Shown: positions 7,732-16,120 of the stretch, piece by piece | Position numbering within the stretch: the first letter of the stretch is position 1 | How the letters are laid out: each line of letters begins with the position of its first letter | Assembly: GCA_016872535.1 (NCBI GenBank) | Contig: VGZQ01000024.1 | Coordinates: 1-40,583, forward strand | Direction: 5' to 3' | Source of the DNA: Rhodospirillales bacterium | GTDB taxonomy: Bacteria > Pseudomonadota > Alphaproteobacteria > Rhodospirillales > 2-12-FULL-67-15 | Length of the DNA stretch: 40,583 bases | Position numbers and translations under genes: made by a program | Notes under the pieces: model-generated | Told to the model about the DNA's origin: nothing | The model's database searches: none | The model's input: the letters and a program-made list of their open reading frames with translations, nothing else

Positions 7732-8646
7732 ATGAGCAAACGCACACCGGCGCGCGCGCCCATGCCGGCGCCGTCCGCGCCGACGATGCCGCGCAAGAAG
7801 CGCACCATCGGCGAAATCCGGGATTCGAAGAAGACCGGCGAGAAGATGGTCTACACCTCGGTGCCCGACTACACCGCCGCGCGCTGGGCCGAGGCCGCCG
7901 GGGTCGACGTCTGCGTGGTCGGCGACAGCCTGGCGATGATCGCGCACGGCCATCCCAGCACCATCCCTGCGACCATGGACATGATGGTGATGCACGCCCA
8001 AGCCGTGCGGCGCGGCGCGCCCAACACCTTTTCGCTCGGCTGCATGCCGTATCAGAGCTACCACACGGTCGAGCGCGCGCTCGCCAACGCCACCCGCTTC
8101 ATGCAGGAAGCGGCCTGCGACGCGGTCAAGCCGCAGGGCGGCAAGAGCCAAGCGCACATCCTGAAAGCGCTGGTTGATGCCGGGATTCCGACCGCGTCCC
8201 ACATCGGGCTTACGCCGCATACCATCGCTATGTTCGGCGGCTTCAAGATTCAAGGGCGCACGGCGGAAGGGGCGATGAAGATTCTCGAGGATGCCTTCGC
8301 CATCCAGGACGCGGGCTGCTTTATGCTCGAATTCGAGGCGGTGCCCGCGCCGATCGCCAGGCTGATTTCCGAGCAGCTCGAGATTCCGACCATCGGCATC
8401 GGCGCCGGCAACGGCTGCGACGGGCAGATTTTGCTCAGCTACGACCTGCTCGGCGTGTTCACCGATTTCAAGCCGAAGTTCACCAAGCGCTACGCCAACC
8501 TGACCGAGGTGGCGGTGACCGGCCTGAAAAAGTACATCGACGAGGTCAAGAGAGGCAAATTCCCCGACGACGAGCACAGCTATTCCGTCGATCCGAAGGA
8601 ATACGAGAAATTCGCCAAGCTGGTCCGCCGCCGGCGGCAGTTGTGA
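7732..8646 (+). CDS. PanB-like ketopantoate hydroxymethyltransferase family protein with altered metal ligands
   Basis: A 304-residue member of the 3-methyl-2-oxobutanoate hydroxymethyltransferase family (TIM-barrel, PEP-mutase superfamily). Family landmarks are GDSLAM with D65, GHPSTIPATMD, HIGLTPHT, GGFKIQGRT, E202 in FEAVP (catalytic Glu position) and IGIGAGNGCDGQIL. Two of the three canonical Mg ligands appear replaced: the Asp of the DLPF motif is C104 (GCMPYQSY), and the Glu of VKxEGG is Q135 (AVKPQGG). An extra Ala/Pro-rich N-terminal tail of about 20 residues precedes the fold. No panC or panD is adjacent. It may be a divergent paralogue acting on another 2-oxoacid. GAGGAAAC supports the ATG. 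The GntR gene follows after seven bases. Confidence 0.82.
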   Translation: MSKRTPARAPMPAPSAPTMPRKKRTIGEIRDSKKTGEKMVYTSVPDYTAARWAEAAGVDVCVVGDSLAMIAHGHPSTIPATMDMMVMHAQAVRRGAPNTFSLGCMPYQSYHTVERALANATRFMQEAACDAVKPQGGKSQAHILKALVDAGIPTASHIGLTPHTIAMFGGFKIQGRTAEGAMKILEDAFAIQDAGCFMLEFEAVPAPIARLISEQLEIPTIGIGAGNGCDGQILLSYDLLGVFTDFKPKFTKRYANLTEVAVTGLKKYIDEVKRGKFPDDEHSYSVDPKEYEKFAKLVRRRRQL

Positions 8647-8653
8647 ACCGGGC

Positions 8654-9361
8654 ATGGGCGCGAAAGAATCACCCGTGAGGTTGGCCGACGCGATCGAGAG
8701 CACGAAGCCGACCTCGCTCTCCGACAAAGCCTACCGGCAACTGGAGGAGTTGATCGTTACGCTGCGTCTCGCCCCGGGCGAGGTACTGTCGGAAGCGGCG
8801 CTCGCCAAGAAACTCAAGATCGGCCGCACCCCGATCCGCGAGGCGCTGCAACGGCTCGCGCGCGAGGGCCTGGTGCTGATTCTCCCCCGGCGCGGCGTGC
8901 TGGTATCCGAAATCAACGTCAAGACGCAGCTTCGCTTGATCGAGGTGCGCCGCGAAATCGAGCGCCTGATGGCGCGCGCCGCCGCCGGCCGGTCGACGAC
9001 CGAGGAACGGGACGAATTCCGCGCCATCGCCGAAGGCATGGACAAGGCGGCGGACGCCAACGACGATCTCGAATTCATGCGTCTCGACCGGCGCTTTAAT
9101 CTGCTGATGGCGCACGCCGCGCGCAACGAATTCGCGAGCAAGTCGATGGGCCTGATGCACGGGCTCTCGCGCCGCTTCTGGTATCTGCACTACAAGGAAT
9201 TCGCCGACTTACCGCTGGCGGCCAAGCTGCACGCCGAGGTTGCGCGGGCGGTCGCCTCCGGCGACGCGGAGGAATCGGCGCGGGCTTCCGACCGGCTGCT
9301 CGATTACATCGAGGACAGCACTCGCGGCACGCTGGATGCGCGAGCGCGAAGCGAAAGATAA
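8654..9361 (+). CDS. GntR family transcriptional regulator, FCD (FadR-type) domain
   Basis: A 235-residue regulator. The N-terminal winged helix-turn-helix (about residues 20-90) shows the GntR pattern: SLSDKAYRQLEELIVT, LAPGEVLSEAALAKKLKIGRTPIREALQRLAREGL and the wing PRRGVLVS. The all-helical FCD effector domain follows (about 95-225), with the metal/ligand-type residues D144 in RLDRRFN, H150 in LLMAHAARN and a later H195 (AKLHAE). FCD proteins typically bind small organic acids. It lies seven bases after the panB-like gene and is probably co-transcribed, so it likely controls panB or neighbouring catabolic genes. The effector is unknown. Confidence 0.88.
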   Translation: MGAKESPVRLADAIESTKPTSLSDKAYRQLEELIVTLRLAPGEVLSEAALAKKLKIGRTPIREALQRLAREGLVLILPRRGVLVSEINVKTQLRLIEVRREIERLMARAAAGRSTTEERDEFRAIAEGMDKAADANDDLEFMRLDRRFNLLMAHAARNEFASKSMGLMHGLSRRFWYLHYKEFADLPLAAKLHAEVARAVASGDAEESARASDRLLDYIEDSTRGTLDARARSER

Positions 9362-9382
9362 GGCCATTCAGACCGGCGCCGA

Positions 9383-9703
9383 TCAAATGGAAGGGCGTCC
9401 GTCCTTCATGCCATAATCGCGAAACACCTCGGCGACCCGGATGCGGTAGTCGCGGAACACGCCTTTGCGGCCGGCGGCTTGCGCCTCGCCGTGCTTGGCG
9501 TGGCGGTACCACTTCTCGACCGCGGCGCGGTCGCGCCAGATGGACAGCGACAAATACTTGCCCTTATCGGTCAGGCTTTCGAAGCGCTCGACGGAAACGA
9601 ATCCGTCGGCCTGTTCCACATCCTTGCGGAGCGCGGCGGCAAGGTCGAAATATTTCCGGCCCTTTTTCGGATCGGGCCAGACTTCAAAGATGACGGCGAT
9701 CAT
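9383..9703 (-). CDS. Antibiotic biosynthesis monooxygenase (ABM) domain protein
   Basis: A 106-residue single-domain protein of the dimeric alpha/beta-barrel ABM fold. The pattern MIAVIFEVWPDPKKG, ADGFVSVERFES, YLSLSIWRDRAAVEKWYRHAKH and the end VFRDYGMKDGRPSI is typical of a widespread proteobacterial subgroup. Family members are cofactor-poor monooxygenases, haem-degrading enzymes or simple binding proteins; nothing here decides among them. The ATG at 9703 has a strong GGAGGGG about eight bases upstream. It is divergent from the DUF6166 gene at 9874 across a 170-base, partly AT-rich gap. Confidence 0.85.
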   Translation of the reverse strand: MIAVIFEVWPDPKKGRKYFDLAAALRKDVEQADGFVSVERFESLTDKGKYLSLSIWRDRAAVEKWYRHAKHGEAQAAGRKGVFRDYRIRVAEVFRDYGMKDGRPSI

Positions 9704-9780
9704 GGCGGGTTCCCCTCCGGGCATGGCGCGTGGCGCGGAATTCCGGGCGTCAAAACACTTCACAACCCCGGAACCCGTGG

Positions 9781-9788
9781 TAGTATAC
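9781..9788 (+). promoter_or_regulatory. TAGTATAC element in divergent promoter region
   Basis: TAGTATAC sits in the AT-rich centre of the 170-base gap between the divergent ABM and DUF6166 genes. It contains the GTATAC palindrome and repeats the element seen upstream of the panB-like gene and of the corrinoid operon. It is a possible operator for the GntR/FCD regulator at 8654; the evidence is short-motif recurrence only. Confidence 0.25.
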
Positions 9789-9873
9789 ACAAAATATATC
9801 AGGGACAACCGCGCGGCGTCGGTTCGAAAACCGGCCGCAAGCTCGGGACAGGCGTGGGAGGAAACCAGACCGT

Positions 9874-10179
9874 ATGAAGCGCTATACCGGCGACCGGACG
9901 ATCGACGGGCTCCAGGTCCTGGTCGACGGCCGCCCGCTCGATCCGGCTTACGGCGTTCGCCGCATTTCGGACAAGGGTTTCGAATGGAGCTACGAAGGTG
10001 CCGCACCTGCCCAACTCGCCCTCGCCATTCTCGCCGATCATTACGGCGATCCGGCCAAGGCGCTGGCGAGCTACGAGAAATTCATGACCCGCGTGGTCGC
10101 CAACTTCGACAATGAATGGGAAATGACCAGTGCCGACGTGGATGCCGCGCTGCGGGCGCTGGAAGCCGATCAGCGGTAA
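9874..10179 (+). CDS. DUF6166-like conserved small protein
   Basis: A 101-residue cytoplasmic protein that begins KRYTGDRTIDGLQVLVDGRPLD and continues through GFEWSYEGAAPAQLALAILADH and a C-terminal helical part ending DVDAALRALEADQR. This layout resembles the DUF6166 family as I remember it; no function is established. No catalytic motif, signal peptide or membrane segment is visible. It is followed 48 bases later by the TRAP transporter genes on the same strand, which may be coincidental. Confidence 0.7.
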   Translation: MKRYTGDRTIDGLQVLVDGRPLDPAYGVRRISDKGFEWSYEGAAPAQLALAILADHYGDPAKALASYEKFMTRVVANFDNEWEMTSADVDAALRALEADQR

Positions 10180-10227
10180 CGACGTGACACGACGACTCAA
10201 CCGATAACCACCGAAAGGGAGGACGAC

Positions 10228-11283
10228 ATGAGCCTAATTCGAAATGGTTTGATCGCGATGGCCGCGGCGGCGGCGCTGCTCGCGGGGGCCGATCCGGCCT
10301 CGGCCCAGCAGCACAAGTGGAAAATGGCGACATCCTGGGACGGCGGCCCGCTGATGGATATCGGCGCCAAGGCCTACGCCGAGCGGATCAAGTTCCTGAG
10401 CGACGGGCGCATCGATATCCAGGTCTTCACCGGCGGCACGCTCGGCAAGGCGCTCGAGGTGACCAACACCGTCGCCAACGGCGTCGCCGAAGCCGGTCAC
10501 CTGTGGATGGGCTACGATTGGGGCCGCGACAAGACCACCGTATTGTTCGGCGGTTTCGCCGGCAGCATGGATTCCGAGCGCATGCTGCACTGGCTCTATG
10601 AGGCCGGCGGCGCCGGCCTGTGGCGCCAGTTCCGCGAGGAAAAATTCGACGTGATTTCGTTCCCGATGTTCATCCGCACGGCCGAGGCGTTTCTCCATTC
10701 GCGCAAGGCGATACGGACCCTCGACGACCTCAAGGGCGTGAAGCTCCGCACCGCCGGCGCATGGCTCGAAATCGCCAAGGACCTCGGCGCGGCGCCGGTG
10801 ACGACCCCGGGCGGCGAGGTGTATCCGATGCTCGAGCGCGGCGCTATCGACGCGACCGAATGGGGCACGTTGTGGGAAAACATCCCGACCGGCTTCCACA
10901 AGGTCGCCAAGTACGTGATCATTCCCGGCGTCCATCAGCCGACCGCGCCGTTCGAGCTGGTCATCAACAAGGCGGCGTGGGGCAAGCTTTCCGCGCGCGA
11001 CAAAGCCCTGGTCGAACTGGCGGCCAAGCAGGTGACGTTCGAAACCTGGACCCGCATCGGCCACGAGGATGCCAAGGCGCTCGAGTTCTACCGTAAGGCG
11101 GGCAACGAAGTCATCGAGCTGGACGATAAGGTTCAGATCGAAACCAAGAAAATGGCCCTTGCCTGGGCGCAAAAGCAAGCCAAGGACAATCCCTGGTTCG
11201 ACAAGGTCCTCAAGAGCCAGATGGAGTTCGAGGCGTTGTGGAAGGACGCGGCCCGCTATCGCAACGTGAAGTCGGGTAATTGA
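10228..11283 (+). CDS. dctP: TRAP transporter periplasmic solute-binding protein (DctP family)
   Basis: A 351-residue DctP-type solute receptor. A signal peptide spans residues 1-26 (hydrophobic AAAAALLAG, cleavage after ASA). The family core includes MATSWDGG, the helix LRTAGAWLEIAKDLGAAPVTTPGGEVYPMLERGAIDATEW, in which the conserved arginine binds the substrate carboxylate, and WENIPTGFHKVAKYVI. The GAxDATEWGT and PGVHQP segments resemble the TakP/2-oxoacid-binding branch, so a 2-oxo or 2-hydroxy acid is a reasonable guess. GGGAGGACGAC precedes the ATG. It is followed by a hairpin and then the two membrane genes, so it is the receptor for that system. Confidence 0.93.
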   Translation: MSLIRNGLIAMAAAAALLAGADPASAQQHKWKMATSWDGGPLMDIGAKAYAERIKFLSDGRIDIQVFTGGTLGKALEVTNTVANGVAEAGHLWMGYDWGRDKTTVLFGGFAGSMDSERMLHWLYEAGGAGLWRQFREEKFDVISFPMFIRTAEAFLHSRKAIRTLDDLKGVKLRTAGAWLEIAKDLGAAPVTTPGGEVYPMLERGAIDATEWGTLWENIPTGFHKVAKYVIIPGVHQPTAPFELVINKAAWGKLSARDKALVELAAKQVTFETWTRIGHEDAKALEFYRKAGNEVIELDDKVQIETKKMALAWAQKQAKDNPWFDKVLKSQMEFEALWKDAARYRNVKSGN

Positions 11284-11294
11284 GACAGCGAATA

Positions 11295-11320
11295 GGGGGC
11301 GCGGGCGAATCCGCGCCCCC
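11295..11320. terminator. Hairpin between dctP and dctQ (attenuator or 3' stabiliser)
   Basis: GGGGGCGCGG pairs perfectly with CCGCGCCCCC across a six-base loop, starting 12 bases after the dctP stop. No T-run follows, so it is more likely a 3' mRNA stabiliser or attenuator that raises receptor expression over the membrane subunits than a full terminator. Confidence 0.6.
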
Positions 11321-11383
11321 AGTCGATCGGAAGAATGCGGCGCCCGCGATATTCGCGAGCGCCGCCGGTTTTAAAGGGGTTCG

Positions 11384-11905
11384 ATGGAGACGCTGCTGCG
11401 TTGGATCGACCGGATCACCGGCGGCGCGGGCGTGATCGCCGGCTGGTTGATCGTGCCGATAATCTTCGCCACCGCCTACGAGGTGTTTTCCCGTTACGTG
11501 CTCCAAGCCCCGACCATCTGGGCGTTCGAGGTCGGCTACATGGCCATGGGCGCCAACTTCCTGTTCGGCATCGCCTATACGCTGCGCGAAAAAGGGCACA
11601 TCCGCGTCGACGCGCTCTACGGCCACCTGTTTTCGCGCAAAACGCAAGCGGTCGTCACGCTGCTCGGCTACCTCCTGCTGCTGCTGCCGGCGGCGTGGCT
11701 GCTGTCGGACGCGCTCTGGACTTACGCCTACAAAGCCGTTTTGACCATGGAGAAATCCGGCCAGTCGGCCTGGAACCCGGTGATCTGGCCGTTCCGCATG
11801 ACCTTCTTCGCCGGGTTCGCGCTGCTGCTGCTGCAGGGCATCGCCGAAACGATCCGGGTCGTGCGGTTCCTCGCCGGCCGCGATCCCGAGTGGAGCGCTG
11901 GCTGA
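11384..11905 (+). CDS. dctQ: TRAP transporter small permease subunit (DctQ)
   Basis: A 173-residue integral membrane protein with the four helices expected of DctQ: about residues 16-36, 50-68, 86-107 and 130-152. The conserved segments VFSRYVLQAPTIWAFEV and YTLREKGHIRVDALY between helices 1 and 3 are classic for the family. It partners DctM in the inner membrane. Its TGA overlaps the ATG of dctM by one base (TGATG), indicating translational coupling. The gene follows dctP by 100 bases containing the hairpin. Confidence 0.92.
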   Translation: METLLRWIDRITGGAGVIAGWLIVPIIFATAYEVFSRYVLQAPTIWAFEVGYMAMGANFLFGIAYTLREKGHIRVDALYGHLFSRKTQAVVTLLGYLLLLLPAAWLLSDALWTYAYKAVLTMEKSGQSAWNPVIWPFRMTFFAGFALLLLQGIAETIRVVRFLAGRDPEWSAG

Positions 11906-13227
11906 TGGACTACCTGATCCCGGCGCTGATGTTCCCAGCGCTGCTCGCCGTCCTCTTTCTCGGCATCCACGTCGCGATCACGATGATGGGCTTGGCGTTG
12001 ATCTTCGGTTACGTCGCGTTCGGCCCGTCCATCGTCTACCAGCTGGTGCAGAAGGTCGACGCGATCGCCTCCAATTACGTGCTGGCGGCGGTGCCGCTGT
12101 TCGTGTTCATGGGTTCGATGCTCGAACGTGCCGGCATCGCCGAGCGGCTGTTCGAGGCTATACACCTCTGGACCCGGCGGCTGCCCGGCGGGCTTGCGGT
12201 CGGCACCGTTTTGATGTGCGTGGTGTTCGCGGCCTCGACCGGGGTGATCGGCGCGACCGAGACGGTGGTCGGCCTGCTCGCGATTCCGGTAATGCTCAAG
12301 TACGCCTACGACAAGGCCCTGATCTCGGGCACCATCTGCGCCGGCGGCTCGCTCGGCACCATCATTCCACCCTCGGTGGTGGTGGTGGTGCTCGGCCCGG
12401 TCGCCGAAGTGTCGGTCGGCGATCTGATGTACGGCATGCTGTTTCCCGGCCTGATCATGGCCGGGTTCTACGTGCTCTATATTCTCGTTTATTGCACCAT
12501 CAAGCCGGAAGCGGGCCGGCGCCTGCCGCCGGATGAAAACGATCCTCCGCTCGCCGAAAAACTGCGCGTCACGGCGTTCGCGCTGGTGCCGCCGTTCATT
12601 TTAATTTTCGCCGTGCTGGGATCCCTCATTCTCGGGTGGGCGGCGCCGACCGAGGCGGCGGGCTTGGGCGCGCTCGGCGCGCTGGTGATGGCGCTCGGTT
12701 ACGGCCGGTTCACGTGGAAGGTGCTGCACGAGGCGGTGATGAAGACGCTGCGCATCACCTGCATGATCATGGCGATTCTGCTCGCCGGCAGCATGTTTGC
12801 CGGAGTGTTCCTGGCCTCGGGCGGCATCCGCATGGCCGAGCAGTTCGTCGCCTACGCCCAGTTGGGGCCGTGGACGCTGCTCGCCATGTTCCTCTTCCTC
12901 GCCTTCATCGCCGGGTTCGTGCTGGAATGGATATCGATCCTGCTGATCCTGATCCCCATATTCATGCCGTTGCTGAAATCGGCCGGGTTCAATCCGATCT
13001 GGGTGTGCGTGCTGTTCCTGGTCATGATCCAGACCAGCTACATCACGCCGCCCATGGCGCCGGCGATCTTCTATCTGCGCGGCATCAGCCCGCCCGAGAT
13101 CACCATCCACCACATGTACCGGGGCGTGGTGCCGTTCATCCTGCTTCAGGTCTTGACCATCGCGATCACCATGGCCTTTCCCGAGACGGTGCTGTGGCTT
13201 CCGCAAAAAGTCCTGTCTTTCAGGTAG
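11905..13227 (+). CDS. dctM: TRAP transporter large permease subunit (DctM)
   Basis: A 440-residue membrane protein with about 12 hydrophobic segments, the sodium-dependent transport subunit of the TRAP system. Family features include PLFVFMGSMLERAGIAERL, the GGSLGTIIPPSVVVVVLGPVA loop, GWAAPTEAAGLGALGAL and the late TSYITPPMAPAIFYLRGI. The frame is open upstream to 11335 but that extension overlaps dctQ and does not resemble DctM; ATG 11905, coupled to the dctQ stop, is clearly the start. The length is typical (about 425-445). Its substrate is set by DctP and so probably is an organic acid. Confidence 0.93.
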   Translation: MDYLIPALMFPALLAVLFLGIHVAITMMGLALIFGYVAFGPSIVYQLVQKVDAIASNYVLAAVPLFVFMGSMLERAGIAERLFEAIHLWTRRLPGGLAVGTVLMCVVFAASTGVIGATETVVGLLAIPVMLKYAYDKALISGTICAGGSLGTIIPPSVVVVVLGPVAEVSVGDLMYGMLFPGLIMAGFYVLYILVYCTIKPEAGRRLPPDENDPPLAEKLRVTAFALVPPFILIFAVLGSLILGWAAPTEAAGLGALGALVMALGYGRFTWKVLHEAVMKTLRITCMIMAILLAGSMFAGVFLASGGIRMAEQFVAYAQLGPWTLLAMFLFLAFIAGFVLEWISILLILIPIFMPLLKSAGFNPIWVCVLFLVMIQTSYITPPMAPAIFYLRGISPPEITIHHMYRGVVPFILLQVLTIAITMAFPETVLWLPQKVLSFR

Positions 13228-13308
13228 ATACCCGCGCCGAAAACCTGGTTCCGTTTCTGATGTTCGAGTGATATATTACGCGGCAAGTCCGGTAACGGGA
13301 GGGGATCC

Positions 13309-14211
13309 ATGACGCCCGAGCAAGTTCTCGCGCTTCCGCCCAAGGTGTTGAGCCAGAAGCAACGCGAATTCTATTTCGCCGAAGGCTACCTGCTGCTCGA
13401 AAGGATCATTCCCGCAGACTGGATCGAGCGCCTCAGGCGCACCACCGACGAAATGGTCGAGCAGTCCCGCTCGGTCGCCAAGTCCGACAAGGTCTGGGAT
13501 TTGGACGTCGACCATTCACCCTCCAAGCCGCGACTCCGTCGCCTTTCCAGTCCCAACGACCATCATCCGGTCTATTGGGAATACGCGTCCCGCTCCCTCG
13601 TTCCCGACATCATCGCGGACCTGGTCGGCCCCGACGTCAAGTTTCACCACTCCAAGCTCAACTTCAAATCGTCCAAGGGCGGCGCCGAGGTCAAGTGGCA
13701 CCAGGACATCTCGTTCTGGCCGCACACCAACTACAGCCCGCTCACGGTCGGCACTTATCTCTACGACTGCGGCCGCGAGCAGGGCCCGGTCGGCGTGCTG
13801 CCCGGCAGTCACAGGTGGAAAATCTACGACCAGTACGACAAGGACGATAACTGGACCGGGTGCCTATCGGACGCGGATTTGGCGGCGATCGATTTTTCCA
13901 AGGCGGTGTGGCTCGACGGCCCGGCCGGGTCGATCACCATCCACAACTGCCGCACGCTGCACGGTTCGGCCGCGAACAACTCGGAGCTGGAACGCCCGCT
14001 GTTGCTCAACGTCTATTCCTCGGCCGACGCGATGCCCTACACGGAAAATCCGCTCTATTCGAAATACGACCAGGCGATTGTGCGCGGCAAGCGCGCACGC
14101 TGGGCGCATGTCGACCCCGATCCATGCCTGATCCCGCCCGATTGGGCCGGCGGATACCAATCCATCTTCGCTTATCAACTCGACGGAAAGAAAAGCGCCG
14201 CCGCCGAATAA
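13309..14211 (+). CDS. Phytanoyl-CoA dioxygenase (PhyH) family Fe(II)/2-oxoglutarate oxygenase
   Basis: A 300-residue cupin-fold hydroxylase. The iron triad is visible as H131-x-D133 (KWHQDISFWP) and H218 (RTLHGSAANN), with R229 (ELERP) placed to bind 2-oxoglutarate. The middle section TVGTYLYDCGREQGPVGVLPGSH is typical of the family. PhyH enzymes hydroxylate diverse small molecules, including ectoine and N-alkyl or quaternary amines, so the substrate is open. GGGAGGGG precedes ATG 13309. It lies 81 bases after dctM and 25 bases before the fatty-acid-hydroxylase-type gene, suggesting one transcription unit. The pairing with a TRAP importer suggests hydroxylation of an imported compound. Confidence 0.88.
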   Translation: MTPEQVLALPPKVLSQKQREFYFAEGYLLLERIIPADWIERLRRTTDEMVEQSRSVAKSDKVWDLDVDHSPSKPRLRRLSSPNDHHPVYWEYASRSLVPDIIADLVGPDVKFHHSKLNFKSSKGGAEVKWHQDISFWPHTNYSPLTVGTYLYDCGREQGPVGVLPGSHRWKIYDQYDKDDNWTGCLSDADLAAIDFSKAVWLDGPAGSITIHNCRTLHGSAANNSELERPLLLNVYSSADAMPYTENPLYSKYDQAIVRGKRARWAHVDPDPCLIPPDWAGGYQSIFAYQLDGKKSAAAE

Positions 14212-14236
14212 GCGCGTAGGCCAGGAGATCGACGCC

Positions 14237-15031
14237 ATGACCGCCACCGCCCTGAAACTCGACAGCGTGATGCCGGAACGTCAGCGCAAGTACCGCGACA
14301 TCTATCGCTCGCGCATCGCCACTTGGTACAACGGCTACATCCACGTCGCCGTCATCTACGCCATCGGCTTCGGCGCGTTCGCCTATTACATCCCCCACAT
14401 CCGCGACGTGCAGTGGTGGGAGTGGCTGACGATCCCGGTGATCGGCGTGATCTGCAATATCTTCGAGTGGTTCCTGCACACGTATGTCATGCACCGGCCG
14501 CAGACCAACAAAGCGTTGCGCGCCATCTACACGCGCCACACCCTGATGCACCACCAGTTCTTCACCGATCAGGTGATGACATTCGAGGGCGAGCGCGACT
14601 GGCGGGTGACCTTTTTCCCGCCCTACGCGCTGGTGATCTTCATCCTGATGTCGATTCCGGGCGGCCTCGCGCTCGGCTGGCTGATCACGCCCAACGTCGG
14701 CTGGCTTTTGATGTGCACCACCACCGGCATGTACTTGGTCTACGAGTGCTTCCATTTCTGCTGCCACATCGAGGACAACGCCTTCGTCCGCCATTGCCCG
14801 TTCATCAACACCATCCGGCGCCACCACCGCGCCCATCACGCCCAGAACATCATGATGGAGCGCAACATGAACCTAACCTTCCCGATCGCCGATTGGCTGT
14901 TCGGCACCTCCGATCTCGATCGTGGCCTGCTCGGTCACCTGTTCAACGGCTACGACGAGACGTACCTGAAGAAGGACCTCCGCCGCACGTCGCGCACGCC
15001 GATGGGCGCCGCGCCGCAACCCGCGGAATGA
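14237..15031 (+). CDS. Fatty acid hydroxylase superfamily (membrane di-iron) protein
   Basis: A 264-residue membrane protein with the eight-histidine signature of the fatty acid hydroxylase/sterol desaturase superfamily: H81-x4-H86 (HTYVMH), H101 and H105-H106 (HTLMHH), H173-x3-H177 (HFCCH), and H196-H197 with H200-H201 (HHRAHH). Hydrophobic stretches fall at about 33-52, 62-80, 127-150 and 154-172. It probably uses O2 and a di-iron site to hydroxylate or desaturate a lipid-like or small substrate. It follows the PhyH gene by 25 bases and precedes the UroD-type gene by 54 bases on the same strand. The substrate cannot be read from the sequence. Confidence 0.88.
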   Translation: MTATALKLDSVMPERQRKYRDIYRSRIATWYNGYIHVAVIYAIGFGAFAYYIPHIRDVQWWEWLTIPVIGVICNIFEWFLHTYVMHRPQTNKALRAIYTRHTLMHHQFFTDQVMTFEGERDWRVTFFPPYALVIFILMSIPGGLALGWLITPNVGWLLMCTTTGMYLVYECFHFCCHIEDNAFVRHCPFINTIRRHHRAHHAQNIMMERNMNLTFPIADWLFGTSDLDRGLLGHLFNGYDETYLKKDLRRTSRTPMGAAPQPAE

Positions 15032-15085
15032 GGACGGCGGAATAGACCGGCGGCCGCGCGGGCCGCGGCGAAGGCAGGCGATGGC

Positions 15086-16117
15086 ATGGCCACCGGCGTT
15101 GAACCGCAGACGCCGCGCCAAAGATTTCTCGCCGCCTTGTCGGGGGCCGGGCCGGGTTCCGGCCGCGCCCCGGTCGCCAGCCCGACGTCGATCGTCACTC
15201 TTGAGCTGCAGCAGCGGACCGGAGCCTTCTTTCCCGAGGCACATCGCGATCCGATCCTGATGGCGAGGCTGGCGCTCGCCGGGCATACCGTTTGCGGCTA
15301 CGACGTGGTCTTTCCGGTTTTTGGCGGCGGCACGCACGAGGCCGAGGCGCTCGGCGCGCCGGTCGACTGGCGCGACCGGGACAATCTCCCGGTGGTGCGC
15401 TCGTCGATCTGGAAGCGTCCCGATGACGTCGTGATCCCCGAAGATTTTCTCGACCGGCCGGCGATCCGCACGGTCGTCGAGGCGATTCGGATTCTGCGCG
15501 CCGAGGTCGGCGACCGGGTCGGCATCATCGGCAAGGTCTACGGACCCTGGAGCCTCGCCTACCACATGTTCGGAGTGCAGCCGTTTCTGCTGGCGACCGC
15601 CCGCGACCCCCGGGCGGTGGACGCCATGCTGGCGCGTCTCAAGGCGGCGACCGTCCTGTTCGGGCGGGCGCAGATCGAGGCGGGCGCCGACGCGCTGACG
15701 CTCGGCGATCACATCACCGCCAACCTGATCCGGCCCGACGCCTACCCGCGCTTTCTGCTCGATCTGCACCGGCAGCTGGTGCGCGAGCTGCCGGTTCCCC
15801 TGATCTTCCATTGCTGCGGCAAGACCAGCGACCGCATCGGCTACTTCAACGACGGCGGAATGGCGGCCTTTCATTTCGATTCCGCCAACGACGCGCGCGA
15901 CATGCGCGCCAAGGCGCGCATGGTCCTGATCGGCAACGTCAACAACATCCGCACTCTGCTCGAGGGCGGGCCCGAAGACGTGCGCCGGGAGGTATTCTAC
16001 GCGCTCGACGCCGGAATCGAGATCATCGCGCCCGAATGCGCGGTGCCGGTGGGCGCCAAGTTGGCCAATATCGTCGCCGTGCGCGACGCGGTCGAGGAAT
16101 ATTACCGCAACCGGTGA
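15086..16117 (+). CDS. UroD-family methyltransferase, MtaA/MtbA-like zinc signature
   Basis: A 343-residue UroD-fold protein. It carries the H-x-C...C zinc set of methylcobamide methyltransferases: H242, C244 (IFHCCGKT) and C318 (APECAVP), almost exactly where MtaA/MtbA have theirs. In such enzymes the zinc activates a thiol methyl acceptor, classically coenzyme M. Here the acceptor is unknown, since most bacteria lack coenzyme M. The usual heme-pathway UroD motifs are not obvious, so HemE is unlikely. It converges with the minus-strand UroD gene (three bases between stops) and sits downstream of the hydroxylase genes. It may supply the second methyl-transfer step for the corrinoid locus. Confidence 0.8.
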   Translation: MATGVEPQTPRQRFLAALSGAGPGSGRAPVASPTSIVTLELQQRTGAFFPEAHRDPILMARLALAGHTVCGYDVVFPVFGGGTHEAEALGAPVDWRDRDNLPVVRSSIWKRPDDVVIPEDFLDRPAIRTVVEAIRILRAEVGDRVGIIGKVYGPWSLAYHMFGVQPFLLATARDPRAVDAMLARLKAATVLFGRAQIEAGADALTLGDHITANLIRPDAYPRFLLDLHRQLVRELPVPLIFHCCGKTSDRIGYFNDGGMAAFHFDSANDARDMRAKARMVLIGNVNNIRTLLEGGPEDVRREVFYALDAGIEIIAPECAVPVGAKLANIVAVRDAVEEYYRNR

Positions 16118-16120
16118 TTC

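Noticed and set aside
7732-8646. Ordinary pantothenate-synthesis PanB
   Set aside because: Two of three metal-ligand positions differ and there is no panC or panD next to it, so I annotate only the family.
11335-11904. An upstream in-frame extension of dctM of 190 codons
   Set aside because: It overlaps dctQ in another frame and is Arg/Pro-rich. The ATG at 11905, coupled to the dctQ stop, gives a normal-length DctM.
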